The notes: a model not told the origin generated them from the letters alone. A stretch of 64,000 nt of DNA from Rhizobium sp. Leaf371 (GCF_001424045.1 NZ_LMQB01000012.1:231637-295636); one strand, 5' to 3'; counted from the stretch's first letter, positions 35,974 through 45,440 are shown. Made by a program: numbers and translations.

Positions 35974-36462
35974 TTCAGGGTCCTCCAGTGAGCTCTCCGG
36001 CGCGCGGTCTGCACCGGAAAAAGGGCAGATCAGGCCGGCGGCGATAGGCAAGTAACATGTTCGAAACGCGTCCGTATGATGGCGGCTCCGTCCGCGGTCC
36101 AAGGTTTGCGGCGGTCTCCCTCCGCGCTTCTCCGTTGGCCCCGCTCTTCTCCGTTGGCAATCGCCAAGGAGAGGAGGTGGGCAACGTCGCGCGGAAAAGA
36201 CCGCCAAACGCGTATTCTTCCTGCGCCTGCAAACCAGATCACGTCACGAATGCGCACCGCCACGCGAGCGTCGGGCGAAGCAGAAAAGATTTTCCGCCTG
36301 TTTTGTTCCTAGGTCCGCCGGCCTGAACGGTTCCTGAACGATGGCGGACGGGAAAAAGGATCGGCCCTCGATATCGGGGTGGCGCTGGCGTGCAGGAACA
36401 CGGGCGGGAACAAAAGCGCGGGTCGGCCGTTTACGGGGCAGTTCGAACAGGAGCCCCGGACA
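35974..36462. other. Intergenic region between divergent genes
   Basis: About 490 bp. Contains a short direct repeat of CCGCTCTTCTCCGTTGGC-like text near 36140 and no gene with coding character. Divergent promoters of the SH3 and DUF883-like genes. Confidence 0.35.
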
Positions 36463-36744
36463 ATGATCGATAAGAAATTCGCCACCGTTTCCAGCGCAGA
36501 AGCCGAAGTCGAAGCCAGCGTCGCCAAGAGCGAACTCGACAGCCAGATTTCCGATCTGCGCGCCGAAATCGCCCGTCTGACCGACTCGGTCTCGGCGATC
36601 GGCAGCGGCGCGAAGGCCGTGGTGCAGTCGGAAGCCGAAGTGCTGACCGAGCGCCTGCGCGACCGCGTTCGCGAAGAGCCGGTGACCACGCTTCTGACCA
36701 TTGCCGGCGTCTCGTTCGTGCTGGGCCTTCTCGCCCGCCGCTGA
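36463..36744 (+). CDS. Small membrane-anchored DUF883/ElaB-like protein
   Basis: 93 aa from ATG 36463 (CAGGAG upstream). A charged helical N-terminal region (EVEASVAKSELDSQISDLRA) and a C-terminal transmembrane helix followed by basic residues (TLLTIAGVSFVLGLLARR). Pattern of YqjD/ElaB/DUF883 proteins that tether ribosomes to the membrane in stationary phase. Size and topology support this; exact family uncertain. Confidence 0.75.
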   Translation: MIDKKFATVSSAEAEVEASVAKSELDSQISDLRAEIARLTDSVSAIGSGAKAVVQSEAEVLTERLRDRVREEPVTTLLTIAGVSFVLGLLARR

Positions 36745-37204
36745 CGCGATCGTCCGTCATAAAACCTATAAAGCCTGCAGCCGCATCGTCCGAAAGGGCG
36801 CTGCGGCTGTCTGCGACTGGAAAACAGCGGTGTTTTCCGCTGCCATGGCGACAGGCTTTCACTTCATTTCATGCGAATCACGGGTTTCAACGGGTAAGCG
36901 GCAGGTTTCTCTGATGTTTTCCATCGCTAGGTTTGGGGCTTCCACGGTTAAGGCCATGTTAACGAAGCTATGGCCCAATCATCACGCGGGACGACGCGTC
37001 GAAAATGCCGAGCCGGCCCTGCAATTCGAGCCGAAATACATCCGGGATCATCCGGAAGAAGGAGCAACGAGAACGGCGCTCATGTCCACCCCAAAAGGTG
37101 TCCCGAAAGGGAACCCCGAAGGTGTGGTGAAGCGTCAGCCCGACGAGGGCAGGATGAGATCTGTTTCAAGTTCATCCGTCTCATCCAGATCATTGGAGAC
37201 GAGA
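36745..37204. other. Intergenic region with CtrA box and hairpin
   Basis: Hairpin CAGCCGCA ... TGCGGCTG (about 36779-36808, no T run) then the CtrA box at 36948-36962. An in-frame open stretch joins the 66-aa gene upstream as far as 36701 but has no coding character. Confidence 0.45.
36948..36962 (+). promoter_or_regulatory. CtrA-type box TTAA-N7-TTAAC
   Basis: TTAAGGCCATGTTAAC, the full consensus. It overlaps a small dyad (GGCCAT ... ATGGCC). About 240 bp upstream of the 66-aa gene; also possibly acting on an unrecognised transcript. Confidence 0.55.
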
Positions 37205-37405
37205 ATGGCAGATGTTATCAGACTTCAGGACCGCCAGCATCGCGGCGGCCGCAAGATGACCCCGGACGGGGCCCGGCAGGACGCAACGATCCTGCTCTTC
37301 ACCGGCATTCGCTACGAGCGCATGGACGGCGCCCCGGCCACGACCGGCCCCCACCCCAAAGCCTCGGCCGTCAAGCCGCTGAACGGTTCGACCCACAAAC
37401 ATTGA
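37205..37405 (+). CDS. Small conserved-looking protein, 66 aa
   Basis: 66 aa, begins MADVIRLQDRQHRGGRKMTP and contains ATILLFTGIRYERMDG. GGAG sits about 7 bp upstream of ATG 37205. Basic N-terminus, then a short hydrophobic strand; no known domain. The pattern resembles small Rhizobiales hypothetical proteins, but no family can be named. Confidence 0.55.
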   Translation: MADVIRLQDRQHRGGRKMTPDGARQDATILLFTGIRYERMDGAPATTGPHPKASAVKPLNGSTHKH

Positions 37406-37495
37406 TGATTTGCGATGGCGTTTGCGCGGTCGATGTCACCATCGCGCGGAACGGTCTCGCCTGATCTTCATAGTTGCCGCACTGCGACAGTCGCC

Positions 37496-38041
37496 TCACC
37501 GCGACAGGGGTTCGCACCCGGCTTCCGCGAGGAAGCGGCTGGCGGCGGCCTCGTAGCTGCCGAGCGGGGCGAGCGCCCGCAGCACGGCATAGCCTTCGTC
37601 GTCCGGCATCTCCACCGTGATGGTCTGCCCGATCGTGTCGGCCGGCTGCTTGCGCAGCTCCACGAGCTGCAGCGGCGTCGCCGCGACGACATCGACGCGG
37701 TTGTCGACCGCGGTGGCATTGCTCATGCTGAAGATCTCGTTCGAGCCGGAATCATAGATCGCCAGCGACCAGAACGGCACGTCGCCCGCCGCGGTGAAGC
37801 GCACCGGTCCGCCCAGCACCGAAAAACCGCAGACCGCGACGCGCAGATAGGGGTCGTCGTTCGACAGGCCGGTCGGCCCCGGCGCCGAGGTGAGCGGGAA
37901 AAAGCTGTCCATTTCATAGAGCCCGAGCACCCGGCTATAGGCATCCTCCGCCGTGAAGCGCGGCAGAGCCAGAATGATGACGATGTGCAGCAGGGCGGCA
38001 CCGATCACACCCACGAGAAGCGCATAGAGAAGGCTACGCAT
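37496..38041 (-). CDS. DUF1254-type membrane-anchored protein
   Basis: 181 aa. N-terminal helix (LLYALLVGVIGAALLHIVII), then a domain with RFTAEDAYSRVLGLYEMDSF and FWSLAIYDSGSNEIFSMSNA, the DUF1254 pattern. Its ATG lies 8 bp inside the upstream DUF1214 gene, so the pair is coupled. In Rhizobiales the two genes are usually adjacent; function unknown. Confidence 0.8.
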   Translation of the reverse strand: MRSLLYALLVGVIGAALLHIVIILALPRFTAEDAYSRVLGLYEMDSFFPLTSAPGPTGLSNDDPYLRVAVCGFSVLGGPVRFTAAGDVPFWSLAIYDSGSNEIFSMSNATAVDNRVDVVAATPLQLVELRKQPADTIGQTITVEMPDDEGYAVLRALAPLGSYEAAASRFLAEAGCEPLSR

Positions 38042-38747
38042 CGCCGCATCCCCGCTGGACGATGGCCGGCATGACCAGCTCGATGGCGCCCGAGGAATTG
38101 GCGGTCGGCGCATCGAGAAGCGTCAGCACAAGGCGGAACCGGCCGACCGGCGGGACGGCGGGAGGGCCGGCAAGCGTTGTGGCGGGCTTGATGGCGGGCG
38201 TATTGGTGCCGTTCAGCGCGCTGGCGGCATCATAGGCGGCGGCGGTGGAGGCGGCGCGGCGCGGATCGTCCGGCGGCGTGATCGCCAGCCAGTTGTCCGG
38301 CTGGGCATCCGGCGCGACATGGATGACGAAGGAGGTATCGGCCTCGCGCAGCACGGTCCAGGCATTGAGCGCGACCGGCAGCGTTTCCGACGCGGTCAGC
38401 GGCCGGTCGGACCGGTCGGTCGCAAACAGGGTCCAGAAACGGGCAGGCGGGGTGTTGCCGACGATATCGTAGCGGCAGGTGCCCGACAGCGGCCGGCCGG
38501 CATCGTCGGTGTCGGCGGTAAACCGCATGCCCTCGGCCTTGCCATAGAGCAGCCGCCCGGCGCGCGCCCGGTGGGCCTTGGCATAGGGGTCGGTATCGGC
38601 GGTCTGGGCATTGGGATAGGCGACCCAGGGCCCGAGCTGGATCGACCCGAAACCGGTGGACGCCTTCAGCGCGAAATTGCTCACGGCAATGCCGCCGCCA
38701 AAGGCGACGCAGAGGGTGAGTGCAACGAGAAAGGGCACGCGAAACAT
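38034..38747 (-). CDS. DUF1214 domain protein
   Basis: 237 aa from ATG 38747. Hydrophobic N-terminus (FRVPFLVALTLCVAFGGGIA), then a DUF1214-like domain (GSIQLGPWVAYPNAQTADTD, CRYDIVGNTPPARFWTLFAT, NWLAITPPDDPRRA). Likely exported. Overlaps the DUF1254 gene by 8 bp. Confidence 0.82.
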   Translation of the reverse strand: MFRVPFLVALTLCVAFGGGIAVSNFALKASTGFGSIQLGPWVAYPNAQTADTDPYAKAHRARAGRLLYGKAEGMRFTADTDDAGRPLSGTCRYDIVGNTPPARFWTLFATDRSDRPLTASETLPVALNAWTVLREADTSFVIHVAPDAQPDNWLAITPPDDPRRAASTAAAYDAASALNGTNTPAIKPATTLAGPPAVPPVGRFRLVLTLLDAPTANSSGAIELVMPAIVQRGCGDA

Positions 38748-38850
38748 CAGGACTGGCGGCTTTCGGGCATAAGGGGTGCGGGTGGGGCGGTTTGCGCGGA
38801 CGTGCCGCGCAGGTGGCACCGAAGCCGCGACATCGGGCTGTTGTCAACCG

Positions 38851-39480
38851 TCATCGCACGCTTCCGCTTCCATGTGTGCGAAGGGCGTTCCACAGGATCT
38901 CCGGGGTAAAATCATAGCCAAGGCGCATCCAGTGCATGATATCGAACGGATGCGCGACGATGAGATCCGCGCCGCCGATCCGATACCGCAGCGCCTGAAG
39001 AGTTCTCTGGCCCGACGCGGTTGTCTCGATCACCTGCGTGTCGATGATGGCGGCATCCTTGGTTGCGAAGTCGCGCAGGTTGTCGGTCACGAGAAGATCG
39101 GCTTTCGCGGCGATGGCGGTCGCCAGCACGCCGGCATCCTCCGCATCCGGCATGGCGAAGCGCTCTTCTCCGCCCAGAACGAGATAGGGATCCAGCGCGT
39201 CCGGGCCGTAGTGCATGATGTCGATCAGGGATCCGGAATATGCCTTGATCTTGTCGTCGGCAAACTGCAGGCGGCGCAGCACCGTTTCCAAAGTTTCGAT
39301 CATATCGAGCGAGATGACCAGCTGCGCCCTGCCACCCATGCCCCAAGTAAGGCCCCAGGTCTGGCCGGCGACCATCGACACCAGGGTCTGCGTTGCCGTG
39401 CCCCTGCGGCCACGGTCGTGGGCCATGATGTTGCCCACGAGAATGTTGACATCCAGGACGACGCGGACGGGACGGTTCAC
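38851..39480 (-). CDS. PIN-domain toxin (VapC-like)
   Basis: 209 aa. PIN acidic residues are visible: Asp10 (VVLDVNILVGN), Glu62 (IETLETVLRR) and Asp110/113 (MPDAEDAGVLATAI), plus the final aspartate in LLVTDNLRDF. PIN toxins cut RNA. Separated by 2 bp from the upstream antitoxin gene. The protein is longer than average VapC, with a C-terminal extension (about 150-209) that has no known domain. Confidence 0.85.
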   Translation of the reverse strand: MNRPVRVVLDVNILVGNIMAHDRGRRGTATQTLVSMVAGQTWGLTWGMGGRAQLVISLDMIETLETVLRRLQFADDKIKAYSGSLIDIMHYGPDALDPYLVLGGEERFAMPDAEDAGVLATAIAAKADLLVTDNLRDFATKDAAIIDTQVIETTASGQRTLQALRYRIGGADLIVAHPFDIMHWMRLGYDFTPEILWNALRTHGSGSVR

Positions 39481-39482
39481 GA

Positions 39483-39839
39483 TTACGTCCGGTGTGTCGC
39501 AGCACGGGCGAGAACCGTTGCCTCCTCCATGATGTCGATCTCGCTGGACGCGTCGTCCGGTCCGCCGAACCGGTGCTCGGAGGCAAGGGCGTCCGTGGCC
39601 TTCTCGAGCCGGAGCCGCGCCGCGGCGGCCATCATTTCGCGGCCGAGCCGGACGATGGTGTCCTCATCGTTCTCGGCGTTCAGCTCGAGCAGGAAATCCC
39701 GCACGCCCTTGGGAAGCCCGACGAAGACGGTGATCGCGCTGGACACCGCATTCGAGACGGACCTGTTTTCCATCAATGCCACCCGCTTCAATTTCGTGGC
39801 CGTTCTGCCGTCGACATTTGCCGAAACCGTGGAGGACAC
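39483..39839 (-). CDS. Antitoxin partner of the PIN toxin (ribbon-helix-helix-like)
   Basis: 118 aa. N-terminal RHH-like region (VSANVDGRTATKLKRVALME, then NRSVSNAVSSAITVFV) for DNA binding and dimerisation, then an acidic helical tail (PDDASSEIDIMEEATVL) that would neutralise the toxin. Precedes the toxin gene, the normal antitoxin-first order. Confidence 0.75.
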   Translation of the reverse strand: MSSTVSANVDGRTATKLKRVALMENRSVSNAVSSAITVFVGLPKGVRDFLLELNAENDEDTIVRLGREMMAAAARLRLEKATDALASEHRFGGPDDASSEIDIMEEATVLARAATHRT

Positions 39840-39848
39840 CGCACGCTC

Positions 39849-39876
39849 CTATAGACATACACCGTTTCTATATAGC
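39849..39876. promoter_or_regulatory. AT-rich site before the PIN module (candidate operator)
   Basis: CTATAGACATACACCGTTTC followed by TATATAG, an AT-rich imperfect dyad (CTATAG ... CTATATAG) a few bp upstream of the antitoxin start. Unlike the GC-rich surroundings. Confidence 0.45.
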
Positions 39877-39955
39877 CGATCGGCCATGGACCGACAACGG
39901 GCGTGGAGATGCGCGGCACCGTCGGGAAGGCCGACGTCTCGACATCGGCCCCGCA

Positions 39956-42232
39956 TCAATTGCTGGCGGCGGCAGCGGGTTTGGGGGTGGCGCTCGCGAC
40001 TTTTCCGGGGGTGGCGGGGGGGATGTCGAGGGGCGGGGTGGTTTCGAAGCGGGTGCCGAGCGCCTTCAGGAGGCGGGTGACGTCGCCGGAGAGCATGCGG
40101 GGGCGCACGAGGGGCGGCAGGGCGTTTTCGTCGGTCTTGGCGACGGCGGCGGCCGGCTTGTCGTTTTTGGAGGGGGCCGGCGGCGGGGCGATGCCGGGGA
40201 TCGCGCGGTGGTCGATGCCCTGTTCGGCGTAATCCATCAGCCGCTTGAAGGCCATGGCGGGCAGGGAGCCGCCGGTCATGTTGTTGGTCGAGGTATAGTC
40301 GTCGTTTCCAAACCAGACGGCGGCGGTATAATCGCCGGTGAAGCCGACGAACCAGGCATCGCGATAGGACTGGGTGGTGCCCGTCTTGCCGCCGGCCACG
40401 ACGCCGTTGTCGAGGGCGGCCTTGCGCGCCGTGCCGATGATCGGGATCTGCGTCAGCATGTAGTTCATCGAGGCCGTGGCCTTTTCGCTGAGCACGCGCT
40501 CTGCCGGCGGGGCGTCGCGGTTGAAATCATAGAGCACGTCGCCGTCATAGTTCAGGATCTGGCTGAGGCCGTGGCGGCGCGCCTGCAGGCCGCCGGCCGG
40601 GAAGACGGCATAGCCGGTCGCCTGGTCCATGACGGTGAGTTCGGAGGTGCCGAGCGGAATGGTCTTGTCGGGCCGGATCGGCGTTTCCACGCCGAAGGCC
40701 TTGGCGAGCGCGACGATGCGCGGAATGCCGAGCGTGTCCTTGGCCAGCCGCACCGGCACCGTGTTGATGGAGCGGGCGATGGCATTGAGCAGCGTGACCT
40801 TGCCGGAGAAGCTGCGGCCGTAATTCTGCGGCGACCAGCGGCCCCAGGTGATCGGCGCATCGCTGATCACGGTCTCCGGCGTCATGCCCTTTTCCATGGC
40901 GGCGGCATAGGTATAGGCCTTGAAGGAGGAGCCCGGCTGGCGGAGCGCCTTGGTGGCGCGGTTGAACTGGCTCTCGCCGTAATCGCGCCCGCCGACCATG
41001 GCGCGCACGGCGCCGCCGTTCTCGATCATCACCAGCGCGCCCTGGGCGACGCGGTAGCTTTCGCCATACTGGCGCAGGCTCGATTCGATCGCATCTTCCG
41101 CCGCCTGCTGCAGGCTCATGTCGATGGTGGTGCGCACGATGAGCGAGTGTTGCGCGAAGGGGGCGGCGATGCGCTGGACCTCGTCGAAGGCCCAGTCGAG
41201 GAAGAAATCGGGCGCGGTGACCTCGGCGCGATCGACCACGGATGCCGGGTGCAGACGGGCGGCGACCACCTGGCCCTCGGTCATCAGCCCGCCCTGGACG
41301 AGATTGGTCAGCACTTCGTTCGCCCGCGCGCGGGCGGCGGGCAGGTTGACATGCGGCGCATAGCGGGCCGGGGCCTTGAACAGGCCGGCGAGCATGGCGC
41401 TTTCCGCCAGATTGATGTCGGTGATGGCCTTGCCGAAATAGAATTGCGACGCCGCCGCCGCGCCAAACGTGCCGCCGCCCATATAGGCGCGGTCGAGGTA
41501 GAGGCGCAGGATTTCCTTCTTCGACAGGTTGCACTCCAGCCAGACGGACAGGAAGGCTTCCTTGATCTTGCGCTCGAAAGTGCGCTCGTTCGAGAGGAAC
41601 AGATTCTTGGCAAGCTGCTGCGTCAGCGTCGAGCCGCCCTGGACGACGCCGCCGGCGCGCGCGTTCACGGTCATCGCCCGGGCGAGGCCGAGAAAATCGA
41701 TGCCCCAATGATCGAAGAAGCGCCGGTCCTCGGTGGCGAGCACGGCTTTGACCAGCGTGTCCGGCAGCTCGTCCACGGGAACGCTGTCCTCGTGGATGAT
41801 GCCGCGATGGCCGATCTCGTTGCCGTAGCGATCGAGGAAGGTGACGGCGAAATCGCTCTGCGCCAGCCAGTTGCCCTTGGTTTCTTGGAAGGCGGGAAGG
41901 GCGAGCGCCAGAAGCAGGACCGCCCCGACCGTGCCCCAGGTCATGCCTTCGCCCATCAGTTCGAACACGACGCGCTTCCAGCCGCGCACGCGGAAACGGC
42001 GGAAGAAGATGGTGACGTCCTCCCACCATTCCGCAAGGCGGAAACCGGCATGCCAGACGGTCGAATCGATGAAGGCATCGATGCGCAGCAGGATATGGCG
42101 CTTCTTCGGACGGTCCGGCGGAGAGGGCGCGGCGGCGCTAGAGAGGGCTTCTGACGGCGAAACGGGCGGGGCGTCGTCCGGGGAGGCCGGGCGCGGGGCC
42201 GTGTCGGGAATGTCGTCGCTCGGGCTTGTCAA
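39956..42232 (-). CDS. Class A penicillin-binding protein (PBP1A family)
   Basis: 758 aa, TTG start at 42232 (weak GGA upstream; the next in-frame Met is far inside the domain). Cytoplasmic Pro-rich leader, one membrane helix (about 98-120), glycosyltransferase GT51 with the catalytic Glu in ATEDRRFFDHWG and QGGSTLTQQLAKN, and a transpeptidase domain with SxxK in PGSSFKAYT, S-x-N (SINTVP) and GGKTGTTQSYRDAWFVG. Synthesises and crosslinks the cell wall. Convergent with upstream genes; a gap of about 250 bp to the next plus-strand gene. Confidence 0.95.
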   Translation of the reverse strand: MTSPSDDIPDTAPRPASPDDAPPVSPSEALSSAAAPSPPDRPKKRHILLRIDAFIDSTVWHAGFRLAEWWEDVTIFFRRFRVRGWKRVVFELMGEGMTWGTVGAVLLLALALPAFQETKGNWLAQSDFAVTFLDRYGNEIGHRGIIHEDSVPVDELPDTLVKAVLATEDRRFFDHWGIDFLGLARAMTVNARAGGVVQGGSTLTQQLAKNLFLSNERTFERKIKEAFLSVWLECNLSKKEILRLYLDRAYMGGGTFGAAAASQFYFGKAITDINLAESAMLAGLFKAPARYAPHVNLPAARARANEVLTNLVQGGLMTEGQVVAARLHPASVVDRAEVTAPDFFLDWAFDEVQRIAAPFAQHSLIVRTTIDMSLQQAAEDAIESSLRQYGESYRVAQGALVMIENGGAVRAMVGGRDYGESQFNRATKALRQPGSSFKAYTYAAAMEKGMTPETVISDAPITWGRWSPQNYGRSFSGKVTLLNAIARSINTVPVRLAKDTLGIPRIVALAKAFGVETPIRPDKTIPLGTSELTVMDQATGYAVFPAGGLQARRHGLSQILNYDGDVLYDFNRDAPPAERVLSEKATASMNYMLTQIPIIGTARKAALDNGVVAGGKTGTTQSYRDAWFVGFTGDYTAAVWFGNDDYTSTNNMTGGSLPAMAFKRLMDYAEQGIDHRAIPGIAPPPAPSKNDKPAAAVAKTDENALPPLVRPRMLSGDVTRLLKALGTRFETTPPLDIPPATPGKVASATPKPAAAASN

Positions 42233-42485
42233 CGCTTCGGACCGTCCTCAATCTCGCGCGATGTTTCGATATCGCACAGGCTGCCGGGCAAAGCAGGCTT
42301 TTTTCGCGCGGGATGGCGCCATACTGCCACGGGGCAGCCTTCACGGAAATGAGGATATGTCGGAACAGCCTTAAAAATCTGGAAATGTCCGCTTACATGT
42401 GGACACCGGCAGGCCTAGCGCCGGGAGGCCCCCGGGTATAGACGGACGGTGTAACGAAGGCAGGACAGAACGGCAGGACGGATCG

Positions 42486-42953
42486 ATGGGCGACGTGCCT
42501 TTCTGGAAGACCAAGACACTGGAGACGATGGACGGCGCGGAGTGGGAAAGCCTCTGCGACGGCTGCGGCCTCTGTTGTCTCAACAAGCTCGAGGACTGGG
42601 ACACGGGCGAGATCGCCTGGACCTCGATCCGCTGCACCCTGCTCGACGGCGACACCTGCCGCTGTCGCGACTATCCCAACCGGCAGGCGACGGTGCCGGA
42701 CTGTATTCAGCTGACGCCGCAGCAGGTGCGCGACCTCCCCTGGCTGCCCCCCACCTGCGGCTATCGACTCGTGCGCGACGGCGAGGACCTCTACTGGTGG
42801 CACCCGCTGGTGTCCGGCGACCCGGAAACCGTGCACGCCGCCGGCATCTCCGCCCGCGGCCGCACCGTCAGCGAGGACGATGTCGATATCGACGATTTCG
42901 AGGATTACCTGGCCGACTGGCCGATGGATGGCAATTCCGGCGAGAAGAGCTGA
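42486..42953 (+). CDS. UPF0260/YcgN family Zn- or Fe-S-binding protein
   Basis: 155 aa from ATG 42486. Eight conserved Cys in the YcgN pattern: CDGCGLCC, then [18 protein letters not shown], then PDCIQL, CGYRL. Probable metal-binding (YkgJ-type CxxCxxCC) cytoplasmic protein of unknown function. Last host gene before the GTA cluster. Confidence 0.9.
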   Translation: MGDVPFWKTKTLETMDGAEWESLCDGCGLCCLNKLEDWDTGEIAWTSIRCTLLDGDTCRCRDYPNRQATVPDCIQLTPQQVRDLPWLPPTCGYRLVRDGEDLYWWHPLVSGDPETVHAAGISARGRTVSEDDVDIDDFEDYLADWPMDGNSGEKS

Positions 42954-43120
42954 TTATTTTCCCGATATAGGAAAATAGTCCTTGACGGCGTGACGGTCCT
43001 CGGGTAGGTTTTGTGTATGGTCGGAGATGTGCGGGTGCGGCGGGGCCGCCGGGGCGCAGCCGGCTTTTTGCATTTCTGAACCTCCCTCTTCTCCAAACGA
43101 TCTGACGACAGGACGATGCG

Positions 43121-43801
43121 ATGATCGACGGACAGGCAGATCCGGCGCTGTTTGGCGCGTGGCCGGCGCGCTGCGTCTATGACGGGGCGCTGACTGTGGA
43201 TGCGGACCCGTCCGATGACGAGATCCGGCTGATTCTCGACCGGAAGGCCGCCGATATTCCCGCCGGCGAGGCGCTGGTGGACATGCTGAACGGCATGACG
43301 CGGGAACTGCGCGAGCAGATGCAGATGTTCCAGATGCTGCGCCGGCAGGCCGAGCGCCAGACGGCGGAAGCCGGCGAGGAGATCGACCGCAAGGTCGCCC
43401 AGGCCGATGCCAAGGCCTCGATCGAGGCGATGTCGCTGATCGTGCGCACGCTCGAAAAGATCGACAGCCTGCAGCGGACGCTGGCGCAGGACCGGGAACG
43501 GCGGGACGCGGAGACACTGGACGATGCCGGCTATCACTCTCTTCTCGTCAAACTGGAGGCTGTCATCGAGCAGCGCGCTGTCGAGCGTTTCCGGGAGCGG
43601 GACAGCATTCCGGCGCAGGCCGATGGCGCGCGCGGCCGGGAGGCCGGAGACGGAACTGGCCGAGAGGGGGCTGGCCGAGATGGAACTGGCCGAGATGGGC
43701 GGCTTGAGGGCGGATCTGTCGCAGGCGCTGCCGCTCTGGCTGGCGACGGTTCCGTGCCCGCCGTCTGCCGAGCTGGCAATCCCCTCGCACCCTACGGATG
43801 A
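43121..43801 (+). CDS. Putative GTA g1/small terminase-like protein
   Basis: 226 aa as an open frame. Acidic N-terminus, then a long coiled coil (DMLNGMTRELREQMQMFQML, EDRKVAQADAKASIEAMSLI), consistent with small terminase or a GTA g1 protein upstream of the large terminase. Codon bias supports coding up to about 43610; beyond that the same DNA is better coding in the terminase frame, and the Gly/Arg-rich tail of this frame (GREAGDGTGREGAGRDGTGR) looks like run-through. The true stop is uncertain. Confidence 0.6.
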   Translation: MIDGQADPALFGAWPARCVYDGALTVDADPSDDEIRLILDRKAADIPAGEALVDMLNGMTRELREQMQMFQMLRRQAERQTAEAGEEIDRKVAQADAKASIEAMSLIVRTLEKIDSLQRTLAQDRERRDAETLDDAGYHSLLVKLEAVIEQRAVERFRERDSIPAQADGARGREAGDGTGREGAGRDGTGRDGRLEGGSVAGAAALAGDGSVPAVCRAGNPLAPYG

Positions 43802-44114
43802 GCGTTCTGTCGCGGCCGCCATGCGGCGGCGTCGGATCGACGCGGCGCACGCAGCGCTGTTTGAGATGATCGTTGCGGATCTTGAGGTGGGCGTGGCGCG
43901 GGTCGAGGAACGATTGACGGGCTCTCTGGGACGACTGGGCGGCATGGGGCAGAGAATGGCGCACGGCGCTGCCGCTTCGGATGGGGACAGGCCAGCGATG
44001 TCAGCCCCGGTTATCCGGTCCGCCGATGCGGTGCGCGACGCGGTGCGGGATGCGGTGCGCGCGGATATCGCGGCGCGGCGCGTGCGTCCCGTGGCGGATG
44101 CGCGAACGGAGACG

Positions 44115-45440
44115 ATGACGGACGGCGACGGCCGGCCGCAGCCCGAGGGGTTTGCGGCCTGGCTCGCGGCCACCGCCGGGGATCTCTCGCCGGTGCTTCT
44201 CTCGCGGCTCGCCTCCGATTGGCGGCTGACGGGACGGGCCGAGCAGCGGCCGCCGCCCGGCGACTGGCGTGTCTGGCTGCTGATGGGCGGCCGCGGCTCC
44301 GGCAAGACGCGGGCGGGATCGCACTGGGTGCACGATCTGGCGACCGCCCCCGGCGCCCGGCCGGGTCTCCGGATCGCGCTGGTGGCGGAAACGCTGGGTG
44401 ACGCGCGCGAGGTGATGATCGACGGCGTCTCCGGCATCTGCCGGGTGGCGACGCGGCATCGCCCGGAGTTCGAGGTCTCGCGCCGGCGGTTGGTCTGGCC
44501 GAACGGCACGATCGCCCAGATCTTCTCCTCGGAAGATCCCGAAAGCCTGCGCGGGCCGCAATTCGACTATGCCTGGTGCGACGAGCTGGGAAAATGGAAG
44601 CATGCCCAGGCGACCTTCGACATGCTGCAGTTCGCGCTGCGGCTGGGGGCCGACCCGCGCATTCTGGTGACGACGACGCCGCGGCCGATCCCCATGCTGA
44701 AGGCGCTGGCCGCCGACCCGGCAACGGTGCTGCGCCGCATCCGCACGGCCGACAATGCCGGCAATCTGGCGCCGGGCTTCCTGAAGGCGATGGACGGCCG
44801 CTATGGCGGCACGCGGCTCGGGCGGCAGGAACTCGACGGCGAGATGATCGCCGACCGGGAAGACGCGCTGTGGAACCGGGCGGCCATCGAGGCGCTGACG
44901 CTGCGCGATACCGGTTCGCTCCGGGAGACGGGGCCGCTCGGCCGCATCGTCGTGGCGGTCGATCCGCCGGCCGGCGCCGGTGCCGACAGCTGCTGCGGCA
45001 TCGTGGTGGCCGGCCTCGACGGGCGCGGCCGGGCCGTGGTGCTGGCGGATTGCTCGGTGGAGGGCGCAAGCCCGGCCACCTGGGCCGCCGCCGTGGTGCG
45101 CGCCTTCCGCCGCTTCGACGCCGACCGGATCGTCGCCGAGATCAACCAGGGCGGCGACATGGTGGCCGCCGTGCTGCGCGGCATCGACGCGCGCCTGCCG
45201 ATCACCAATGTTCGCGCCAGCCGCGGCAAATGGCTGCGCGCCGAACCGGTGGCCGCACTCTACGAGCAGGGCCGCGTGGTGCATGCGGGGACCTTTCCCG
45301 CACTCGAGGACCAGATGTGCGATTTCGGCGCCGACGGACTGTCCTCGGGCCGCTCGCCGGACCGGCTGGACGCGCTCGTCTGGGCGCTGACGGCCCTGAT
45401 GCTGGAGGGCGGCGGAGAGCCGCGGCTGCGGATGGTGTGA
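44115..45440 (+). CDS. GTA large terminase (TerL) DNA-packaging protein
   Basis: 441 aa from ATG 44115. Walker A GGRGSGKT (58-65), Walker B-like DYAWCDELGKW, and a C-terminal nuclease (VAVDPPAGAGADSCCGIVVA; VAEINQGGDM). Length is normal for GTA-type terminase. The frame is open upstream to 43524 and from about 43623 has good codon bias (MARAAGRPETELAERGLAEM), so an extended form of up to about 605 aa, overlapping the previous gene by 180 bp, cannot be excluded. It packages host DNA into particles. Confidence 0.9.
   Translation: MTDGDGRPQPEGFAAWLAATAGDLSPVLLSRLASDWRLTGRAEQRPPPGDWRVWLLMGGRGSGKTRAGSHWVHDLATAPGARPGLRIALVAETLGDAREVMIDGVSGICRVATRHRPEFEVSRRRLVWPNGTIAQIFSSEDPESLRGPQFDYAWCDELGKWKHAQATFDMLQFALRLGADPRILVTTTPRPIPMLKALAADPATVLRRIRTADNAGNLAPGFLKAMDGRYGGTRLGRQELDGEMIADREDALWNRAAIEALTLRDTGSLRETGPLGRIVVAVDPPAGAGADSCCGIVVAGLDGRGRAVVLADCSVEGASPATWAAAVVRAFRRFDADRIVAEINQGGDMVAAVLRGIDARLPITNVRASRGKWLRAEPVAALYEQGRVVHAGTFPALEDQMCDFGADGLSSGRSPDRLDALVWALTALMLEGGGEPRLRMV

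Noticed and set aside
38912-39586. Second minus-strand frame over the PIN toxin and antitoxin
   Set aside because: Overlaps both genes in another frame, Arg/Gly-rich, no motifs.
39776-42154. Plus-strand frame of 792 codons opposite the penicillin-binding protein
   Set aside because: Shadow frame with low-complexity Gly/Arg/Asp text; PBP motifs are on the minus strand.
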